DNA of 64,000 nt, taken from positions 555,501-619,500 of the forward strand of contig JAIXMQ010000010.1 in NCBI GenBank assembly GCA_025716855.1, given 5' to 3'. The stretch's first letter is position 1; each line of letters opens with the position of its first letter. Of the stretch, positions 55,904 to 64,000 are shown piece after piece. The notes under the pieces are model-generated. The model was not told where the DNA came from and searched no databases. It worked only from the letters and a program-made list of their open reading frames with translations. Position numbers and translations under genes: made by a program. Origin of the DNA: Pilaira anomala (Eukaryota > Mucoromycota > Mucoromycetes > Mucorales > Mucoraceae).

Positions 55904-56456
55904 ATGATTACCATTCATCAATATGGAACGAAATATTTTGTATTTGATGCCAAAGGTACCTTTTCTTTTTTAGCTTATTTTTATATGCATTTCTGATTCC
56001 AATAAAGATGTGGAAACATTACGTTGTGAATATAGAATCGTAGGTGCACTCAGTGGAACACTTTCTCAATTTCCTTTACAAAATACCTTTTATGGTTTAC
56101 CTTTACTTTTATTACCTGAGCAAGTTGAATTTATTGTACGTCAAGGATGGGCTCAACTCGTTTCAAAAGACCCGAATACTTTATGCACTAGCCCGCTTTT
56201 TGATGATCTTTGGTCAAAAGGCTATTTTATTACCAGCGGCATCAAATTTGGTGGTGATTATTTACTTTACCATCAAGACCCCATGTCTACTCATTCTCAA
56301 TTTGTAGTAGCTCAACATTCATCTGAGCAACTAATTACTCCTTTAGATATCATTCAAAAGGGCCGATTAGCGACCAATGTGAAAAAGACGCATGTATTAG
56401 CTGGAACAATCAAGGACGCGATGACATATTATTCAATAGAATGGGCTGGCTTTTAA
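55904..56456 (+). CDS. SEN34: tRNA-splicing endonuclease catalytic subunit Sen34
   Basis: Cleaves the 3' splice site of intron-containing tRNAs as part of the four-subunit Sen complex. Two exons, 55904-55955 and 56008-56456 (501 nt, 166 aa). N-terminal block GLPLLLLPEQVEFIVRQGWA is typical of Sen34. The endonuclease fold has DLWSKGYFITSGIKFGGDYL, with the catalytic Tyr in GGDYLLYHQDP, His in STHSQFVV and Lys in NVKKTHVLAG. All three active-site residues are present. It is shorter than yeast Sen34 (275 aa) because the linker between the two parts is minimal. CHO2 starts 119 bp downstream. Confidence 0.9.
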
Positions 56457-56575
56457 TAAAGGGTGGTTTGACATTTTTTTTTTTTTTTTTTTTTTACGAA
56501 ATGCTTGATGTGGATCCTCGCATAATTGTTTTGCGTTCTTTTTTTTCTTTTTTTCGCAAATCTTTATTTAGAAAA

Positions 56576-59500
56576 ATGAATAATAGTTTAAAGAAGGGCT
56601 GTTGCTCTAAAGGGAAAACACCTGATGGAAAAGGTATAGATACAATAAATAAATAAACATTTTACATTATTGTTGTCGTTAAACATACATGCATTACTAG
56701 TATTCAAAGTACCTTTCACAAGGGAAATGGTACAATCTTTACTGGATCCAAAAGAACCTAAGAGTCTATTCGATTTTACCACTCTCTCCATTATAATCAT
56801 TCAAATTTTCCTATACTTTTATCTTTCGCGTTCAGTCGCTCAACATTTTTTCTTGATTTCATTCATCTTTTGGAGACTAGCTTATAATTTAGGTTTAGGT
56901 ATCTTATTAAAGAGTCAAAGTGAAAAGAGAAATTTAGTTCGATTTGTCAGAAGATTGTTGGATGAAAAGTTACACCCTACCCTGTCTAAATGGTTATCTG
57001 TTCAATTAAGCCATAAGATGGGTCCTGACTACAATTTTCACGCAAGTTTTTTTTTTCTCATTTTTTGTTAAATTACAAAATAATACATATATTAACCTGT
57101 TGTACATATATGTAGTCAATGCCAATTGAATACAATACATGGTTACTCTTTCGACAGCTTGTAGATTTAATTCTCATGAACGATTTCGTTTCTTACGTTT
57201 TATTTGCCCTCTCTTGGTTCAATACCCGTCCACAATCTTCATTCTTTATGGATGATGGATTAAGATGGATTGGTGGGATTTTTTTAATTTTATTCAATAT
57301 TTGGGTTAAATTAGATGCACAACGGGTGGTAAAAGATTTTGCTTGGTGTGAGTGTAGTAACATATAAACAGCTTTTTATTGTTTTATTAATTGTAATTAT
57401 ATATCATAGATTGGGGTGATTTCTTCTTCTTGATAGAACAATCACTTACATTTGATGGTGTATTTGAGATGGCTCCTCATCCCATGTACTCTGTAGGATA
57501 CATTGGATACTATGGTATTTCACTTATTTGTGCTAGTTATACTGTATTGTTTGTTAGTATATTCGCTCATGCACTTCAAATGGCATTCCTTGTATTTGTT
57601 GAAACACCACGTGAGTTTATTTTTTCTATTTTTTTTTTCTAGATAACTATGCTATACACTTCAAAAAAAATATACAACCTAAATTAATGAAATAAATAGA
57701 TATTGAAAAGACTTATAATCCACCAAGTAAACCAAAACGTCAACCCATCGTAACTGAATCATTAGATGAAGATGCTACTGAATTAATCAAATCTGTTGCC
57801 AATAACGCCAAATTCATGACGACTTTTTTTCGTCGTGATTTAATCGTTTTTAAAAACTTTGATCTGTACCAGTCAAGTGATTTAGCTGCAGGACTTGTAA
57901 TGGTGTATGCATCTATTACTCCGTTTCTTGTACGAGGTAAACTGGGAATTGTTTATACTGTCTTCCAAGTATTCTTTTGGCGTATATTTCATTCAGTTGG
58001 CTTAGGCTGCTTATTGTACGCTCAATCTAGAAATAAATTCTTTACCCGTCATTTCGTAAAATGGGGTGGTGGCGTTCAAGAAGCATTTCAAAATTGGAAG
58101 AGGTAAATTTTTGTTTAATTTGTTATATAGACACATACAGTATCTCATTTTGTTTATCCTACTAGTATCTATAACTTATCTTCTTGTATGACTTACATCT
58201 CATTTGTTACTTTATGTTTAAAAATGTACTCTTTACCTACGAATTGGACCTACGGTATGACTTTATTAAGACATACTTTAGGACTGGTAAGTTGTTTATG
58301 TTTATCTTTTTTGTTTATTTTAAAAAACTAATGATAATTTTCCCCTTTTTTTTCAGATTTTTATAGCCCTACATATCTGGACTTCTGTTTCTACGTATGA
58401 AGTATTGGGTGATTTTGGTTGGTTTTATGGCGACTTTTTTATGGACGATCACCCTGCTAAATTACTTTATACTGGCATCTACAGGTATCTAACTTTAACA
58501 CTTAGCGTTTCTTAATTAAGTCTATAATCACTGAATTTTCACATAATATATAAAATAGATTTCTGAATAATCCAGAAAAAATCATGGGTCATGCTGCCTT
58601 CTGGGGATTTAGTTTGATAACAAATAATCATTACATATTTGGTTTGGCTTTATTTTCTCAACTGGCAAATTTATTATTTCTGCACTTGGTTGAAAGGTAA
58701 ATAAGATGTATGTACTCTTATGTGTAACAACAACAATTAAATAAATAAACTCTTCTAGACCTCACATGGAAAAATTATACGGTGATCAGATTAGAAAGGA
58801 AGCAGGGTTAACAAAGACGCTAAGAACTGCTACACAAAAGATGCCCACAAAGAGCTTAAAGCCTTCGTTACATGTTCCAAATATTCTATTTACTACTACT
58901 GCTTCAATTAAGAACCTCTCTACTGATATCACCAACAATCGAATCAATTCAGAAGAACTCAATCCAGCTATTACTGACGACACCGATGAAATATCCGAAT
59001 ATCGATTAAAGTTGTCTCACCTTCCAGTATCATCTAAATCCAATAACCGGTTTACTTTAGGTGAACGTATCAAATTGGATTGGTATGCTCCTCTATATCA
59101 TGGACCCAAGGACTGGATTGGAATATATCGAGTTACCGCTAACCCGAGAAAAGAATTAACTTCGGTAAGAGCCCGCGGTAAATGGTTTTATGTAAATGCC
59201 ATCAGTGATGATAAGAATGACGAGCTCTTATTTCCTCCTCAAGTTCAATTGAAAACCCATGGTACCATTATATTTTCGGGTGAGAAATTACCTTGGCATG
59301 AAGGCACCTATGAAATTCGATACCACCATGACGGTTTATATAACGTCATGGCAAAATCTATTCCATTTGAAATTATCGGTAAATTATAATATTTTTTTCT
59401 CGATTTCTTTCTTATTACTGACACACTCCCTTCTTTGATATATTTATATATATATGTAGCACCTCCTGTACCTGATATCAATGACGTGGATGCCATTCAA

Positions 59501-59948
59501 CTTTGTTTATTAAGATTAGTTCAAAGCGTACTTGACCATGATCCAGATAAAATGCCCATGTCTTCTATTGATAATTATACGTATCTGGATGAACCATCTG
59601 CTAAAAAGATTGCTTATGCCATTCGATCGATTTTCGGCGTAGATTTTGCTTGGCAAATTATTCTTGCTGATAAACGTGTGAGTCAACTTGCTAAAAGGGT
59701 AAATAAAAAAACATCTTCATATAGCTTATCCATATTAAACTCAAATATCTGATGATTAGGTCCAACACGCAATGAACGCTTTATCTCCATTTGTCAATTA
59801 TCAAGCTAGAAAGAAATCATCCGTTTATTTAGGATCTGATCATCCAATTGCTATTGCTATGCAAAACCAACATTCAATTGATAATTCTTATGACATTAAT
59901 AGTAATGAAACGGTTAGTCCTAATAACTCTCGCCATAAATCATCCTAA
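56576..59948 (+). CDS. CHO2: Phosphatidylethanolamine N-methyltransferase
   Basis: First SAM-dependent methylation step from phosphatidylethanolamine towards phosphatidylcholine, in the ER membrane. Eleven exons (2670 nt, 889 aa): 56576-56633, 56701-57041, 57116-57347, 57410-57610, 57700-58102, 58166-58286, 58357-58484, 58559-58696, 58759-59378, 59460-59698, 59760-59948. The donor after 57041 is GC (GCAAGT). Length matches yeast Cho2 (869 aa). The protein has two methyltransferase halves, one with [17 protein letters not shown] and one with [20 protein letters not shown], each among several TM segments. The soluble C-terminus has the Cho2-specific fold with [10 protein letters not shown] (read [20 protein letters not shown]) and [15 protein letters not shown]. 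The start ATG opens a short hydrophilic leader. Confidence 0.93.
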
Positions 59949-60892
59949 TTGATAGTCCCCATCACATGAAACTTAAATATATGTAAAATAAACCAGAAGT
60001 ATACTATGTTGTGCCCTTTCGTTTAATTTTTAAGAACTCATACATAAACTCGGTTAATATTTGTAACTTTGCAGAAAAAAAGACCTTGGCGGATCTAATT
60101 TTTCTTCCGCCCTTTAACCCTACTTTTCCCCTTAAAATAACCTGGAAATAACTAGATGGCTCCCTTAAGCCGAGTCCGGTAAATTAAAAGTAATTTGATT
60201 AAAAAATATGTAAACTTTATAAACTCTGTTCATGTGCTGCATGTTGATCGAGGCACACACACATTCTTTCTCCTTCCCCCCATTTACTGTACTCATGCAT
60301 TTCATATTAATCTTTTTTATAATAATGTAACTATGGCGACATCCAAAATATGTATTTCAGCATTGTAGATGTATAATTCCCAAATGGGGAAATACAATCA
60401 TTTCCAATAAAAGGATCATTTTTTAAGTTTCTCCTTGTATCTGCTACAGAGCTATTCTTCTATTTTTATGCTTGTATCTACCCGCTCTCTCTCTCGGATA
60501 ACTAATGGAACTTGAAAGTTTATTACATGCACTATTCACCAATGTAGTCATTCAAGAACAAAAGTGAATAACTCAACAGATTCATCATAATGAACTAAAA
60601 TTTTAGTTATTTTCTCTTTTTTTTTAAATGATAAAAGTTGCGAGTATTACAATTTGAGATACTACTACATTTTGGTTTCGTAGTCTTTTAACACGGGAAA
60701 TAAACAATATTAATAGTTAATGACAAAATTAGTGCGTCAACTATGAAAACAGTTGTTTATTTTGAGAGAAATTAAGGTAGTGAGATAAGGAGATTAAACT
60801 CAAGCTAAATAGGAAAAAAAAATTATAAGATTTCTGGAACATTTGTGTCTTTCCATCATTTGCGCGTAGTACTTCTGGTGAGGAAGGTGAAT

Positions 60893-61078
60893 ATGTGCCG
60901 TACTTGTGGGCACTTTCAAGATATCGGCCAATACCTACGAGAAAGGTCCTTGGGCATATTTGCCAATTTCATAAACAGATACTAAAAAACATCTTGACTT
61001 CAAATAACTTTTTGCCTTTTTCTTGTTTTCTTGGGTTGGCATCCATCCAAGAGCTCTGCACATTGCTTCTCTTTTTGT
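60893..61078 (+). pseudogene. Frameshifted Cys/His-motif fragment
   Basis: One frame reads MCRTCGHFQDIGQYLRERSL and the next frame continues GHICQFHKQILKNIL. Joined across a one-base frameshift they would give a CxxC...CxxxH pattern. No intact frame exists. Family unknown; possibly a transposon relic. Confidence 0.3.
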
Positions 61079-61238
61079 GATCATTTTCTATAAGCATAAT
61101 ACTATTATTAAATTAGTTAATCTGAATATCGATTTTTCATAACTTAGGTTAATATTTTATTCAGTATACTTACTTAATTTTAGTCTTTTTAATAAATTAG
61201 ATTTTATATAACTATTAGAACTTGTTTTAAAATCATAT

Positions 61239-61397
61239 TATATAGATGATAAAAATTTTCGTGAATTATACCCTGATTCTAACACTGAAGAATAGTCTAG
61301 CATTAAAAAGAGGCCTAGCATTGAAGAACGTCGTACCATTGAAAAAAGTTCTACAATTCAAGAGAAACGTAAGAAGTTTTTTAACTTCAACAAGTAA
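61239..61397 (+). pseudogene. Coding relic with internal stop
   Basis: Reads DDKNFRELYPDSNTEE, then TAG at 61293, then in the same frame SSIKKRPSIEERRTIEKSST, closing EKRKKFFNFNK and TAA. Three related units (SIKKRP, SIEERR, TIEKSS) suggest a short repeat in a charged tail. It is probably the end of a dead gene. Confidence 0.35.
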
Positions 61398-62011
61398 AAA
61401 TATATGGAAGTAAACAAGAAGCACCACACAGACTACCATTTTAGACTACTGTTGTGTATTCCCTTTTTAAATATAACACACAGAAATTGCCAATATTTAG
61501 GCCATATTATAGCATGCTCTTCCTTGTCTACAATCTAAAAACCCCTTTTTTTTCATGAATAAAAGAAGATATATACTTTTTTTTCTACCTTTTTTTCTTA
61601 AGCTTTTAATCAAAATTTATATTTTACCGTATGTACAGTAAAAACTGAATATCAAAGATAAAAAGGCATTCTCTCATATCATTTTTTTCTCTCCTGATAT
61701 TTTATTTTGCCTCTTTAGCCACACATTTAATTTATAGTTAGTTATATATAACCATACTACTAACTGGTCTCTCAGACACTATTAAGCTCTTCATGTTTAC
61801 GTAGGGTCCGATTGCAAATGAAAAGGTATGCTCAGTAAAAATCACCTTAATATTTTTAATAACAGTATGTTTTAGGTTGCCCTTGCAATCTCCCCCCCCC
61901 ATTTTTATTTTTATGGTGGATTATCCAATGACTATGTACAATGATGACACATTATAATACGTATAGGTATTATCGTTTGTATGAATGAAGGAAGTGATGC
62001 AAAGAAGTACA

Positions 62012-62110
62012 GTACCCGCTCTATTTAAGGTCAAGTCAGAAATAAGGCTATGACACGATTTAAGGCCACAGAAGTCTGAAAATTTTTGCAGCCTTAAATA
62101 GGGCAGGTAC
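62012..62110. repeat. Short inverted repeat (19-bp arms), MITE-like
   Basis: Left arm GTACCCGCTCTATTTAAGG (62012-62030) pairs with the reverse complement of 62092-62110 (GTACCTGCCCTATTTAAGG), with two mismatches over 19 bp. The unit is 99 bp. A further TTTAAGGCC lies inside. No clear target duplication. Confidence 0.6.
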
Positions 62111-62769
62111 GGTAACAGAAGATACACATGACAGAATAAAAATAATCTGATATTATCATGAATTTGTTTTTCTTCATGCATAAAAACAAAAGTTAGTATA
62201 AGAAATAATGTGCCGCCCGCAAAAAGCTTTGAGTATTATCGCTTGTGTGTTTTTTTAAACATTGTGGGTAAAAGAACAAATATATGTAACAGTACACAAT
62301 AGGCGCAGTGTGGAAATTTTTCAAGCAAAAAAGCTATGCCAAATTCAGAGTTTTCAGTACTTTTTGGTTTTACTTGAATACCCAGAGCCAGTTTTTAACT
62401 TTTAATAGATACAAATCAGATCAAAATTATCACAGCAGACGATTATTCTTTGAAAATAAGTATATAAATCAGGAAAGTGGGTCCCATTAGAAGTAAATAT
62501 AATGTGATTTTTTCAATAATACCTTTGTTCGATCAGAAGCACTGTATTATTGGTTAATATATTTAGCTTTTAGGGCTTGGAACTCGTATGAAATTAAAAC
62601 TGAAAAGAGGAGTACAGTGTTACTGTTGTCCAACAAATAAAGATCGTAAAAAGAGTTAGTAGAATTTTCCCTTTCTCTTTTAACCATTAGTTAAGGGTAA
62701 AAGTGATTATATTATATGGGTGTACAGCATTATGATTCATGTATTAATTTTAGTATCATCTCTAGCAGA

Positions 62770-62963
62770 ATGACAGTTACTTCTATTATTTTAAATGAAA
62801 ACTTAATATGTAGGTGTGTATATATTGTTATATCATATTCATAGCTCAAACGTGGGGTCTCCATTTGTGGAGAACAATGACGATAAATATTTGGAATGGA
62901 AATCTACTAATATAGGCGTTGTACCCAGAGTCACAGATACATCTCATCTTCACGCGCAAACAG
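62770..62963 (+). CDS. Two coding-like exons upstream of the 7-bp array (gene model uncertain)
   Basis: Exons 62770-62813 and 62845-62963 join across a GTGTGT...TCATAG intron to read MTVTSIILNENLICSSNVGS and on to LEWKSTNIGVVPRVTDTSHL then HAQT. The composition is clearly protein-like. They could splice with phase closure to an acceptor at 63288 and continue into the cysteine-rich protein (133 aa in total). Alternatively the frame reads on into the repeat array. The donor at 62964 (GTTTAA) is weak. The family is not recognised. Confidence 0.4.
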
Positions 62964-62978
62964 GTTTAACTATCACTT

Positions 62979-63217
<239 letters not shown>

Positions 63218-63218
63218 T

Positions 63219-63527
63219 ATGAAATATATTAAAGCAATAATATTTACATTTATGTTTTTTATAAATATTTCTTCATGTCTTCTTATAGATAAGAGTTGTA
63301 CATTCAAATTATCTAAGATCTGTACAGATTTTAAAAATAGTGGCGGAAGAAATTGTGGGGCTATGCGTACTGCAAGGTGTGATTGTAATAATAATGATAA
63401 TGATAGTTCTCCTTTCAATGCCCCAAGACCACTTTGTGAAAATAATCAATGTGATATTTGTGAAGAATTTATTTCGTTAGGCGGTATAGCATGTTCAAAC
63501 AGGATTGATGCAGATAGATGCAACTAA
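63219..63527 (+). CDS. Small secreted cysteine-rich protein
   Basis: Single-exon ORF of 102 aa. Residues 1-20 form a classic signal peptide (MKYIKAIIFTFMFFINISSC). The mature part has about ten cysteines: DKSC, SKIC, GRNC, TARCDC, RPLC, NNQCDIC, GIAC, DADRC, an even number that could form five disulphides. An Asn/Asp-rich loop (CNNNDNDSSPF) lies in the middle. No TM segment follows. Size, leader and cysteine content are those of a small secreted, effector-like or cell-wall protein; the family is not recognised. An alternative model removes the leader by splicing from the exons at 62770-62963 to an acceptor at 63288, in the same frame. Confidence 0.65.
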   Translation: MKYIKAIIFTFMFFINISSCLLIDKSCTFKLSKICTDFKNSGGRNCGAMRTARCDCNNNDNDSSPFNAPRPLCENNQCDICEEFISLGGIACSNRIDADRCN

Positions 63528-63822
63528 CTAAGACAAAGACGAAGGTGAGGCAATAAGCTCCAAAAGCTGCCCTTTATTTTCATTTTTTAGAAACTAAAAC
63601 TAAATAACTCCTTTTCTCCCTTATACCTTCAAAAGGTGTTATATGTAACATAACTCTTTTTTTTTTTTTTGTGAGAGATATCATCATATTTTGTTATAGG
63701 TGGGCTATTATCACTTTTCCGTCTTTTTCTTCGTCAACTGACGAATTTCTGGTAACAATTTTTATTCCGGCTATGTAATTGATTGACTATCAGCTTGATT
63801 AGGTATTATCGCTACCAACTTT

Positions 63823-64000
63823 TCATTGATGAGCATTATTATTTAATACCATTGGTTGAGATGATTGTAGTTTAGCCAAAAGTTGTGCTAATGGTGAAAA
63901 CCATAATCATCTCATTATACTTTCATTATGAGATGATTTGTCATCATCAAATGTGTCTTTTGAACTTTCACCAACTTCTTTTTGTTCATCTGTTTGTTCA
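63823..64000 (-). CDS. Partial 3' end of a minus-strand gene (tentative)
   Basis: From the right edge the minus strand reads EQTDEQKEVGESSKDTFDDD and KSSHNES, then meets an in-frame TGA after IMR. The same frame continues LWFSPLAQLLAKLQSSQPMV and LNNNAHQ to TGA at 63823. Either a very short intron removes the stop or the gene is damaged. Most of it lies beyond the window, so no identity can be given. Confidence 0.3.

Larger units (their letters stand above)
59949..62769. other. Gene-poor region, 2.8 kb
   Basis: AT-rich DNA with no intact gene. It holds coding-like relics at 60893-61078 and 61239-61397, a short inverted repeat at 62012-62110, and a T/C-rich stretch at about 61550-61610. The lysine-rich stretch MKLKLKRGVQCYCCPTNKDR at about 62588-62650 ends in TAG and may be another relic. 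Confidence 0.5.

Overview
This 64 kb window is nuclear DNA of a filamentous early-diverging fungus, most probably Mucoromycota (Mucorales-like). It is AT-rich and densely packed with genes that contain many short (about 50-90 nt) GT-AG introns. It also has long poly-A/T tracts, Q-rich regulators, Tc1/mariner transposons, a full-length neurofibromin-type RasGAP, FANCJ, DASH/Dam1 and a HAUS4-like augmin subunit. No bacterial features were seen and I found no tRNA genes. Gene models were built by hand from splice signals, reading-phase closure (each full model sums to a multiple of three) and similarity to remembered protein families. No search was run.

Layout. 1-1428: 3' end of MRD1 (rRNA processing). 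1813-5878: a near-perfect 4 kb palindrome. Each arm carries the same three-exon gene for a secreted, coiled-coil protein I do not recognise. Its centre holds 12-bp minisatellites around what looks like a piece of the rDNA 5' ETS plus the first 23 nt of 18S rRNA. 6406-7502: a decayed Tc1-like element. 8477-17431: the neurofibromin/IRA RasGAP. 17874-22975: cyclophilin H and, convergent to it, a MED25-like Mediator subunit with a very long polyQ region. 25082-26775: an intact Tc1-type DD34E transposon with perfect 113-bp inverted repeats. 26921-31631: FANCJ/BRIP1 helicase with an unusual C-terminal extension. 33094-35622: DAM1 and UPF3 on the minus strand. 37042-43281: VPS16 and two membrane proteins. 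44270-49638: alpha-arrestin, ECD/SGT1 and the SNARE SED5. 49999-51781: an unknown protein with a myristoylation-type start. 52659-54136: HAUS4-like and SNX3, tail to tail with one base between stops. 54305-59948: NAXD, SEN34 and CHO2. 59949-64000: gene-poor sequence with decayed fragments, a 7-bp repeat array and a small cysteine-rich secreted protein.

The single-copy genes are unrelated housekeeping functions: RNA processing and decay (MRD1, PPIH, UPF3, SEN34), transcription (MED25), Ras control (NF1/IRA), DNA repair (BRIP1), mitosis (DAM1, HAUS4), and membrane traffic and lipids (VPS16, SED5, SNX3, CHO2, arrestin). The most unusual structure is the rDNA-cored palindrome. Other notable points are four GC-AG introns that all use GCAAGT donors, the FANCJ C-terminal domain, and the 7-bp array next to the secreted cysteine-rich gene.
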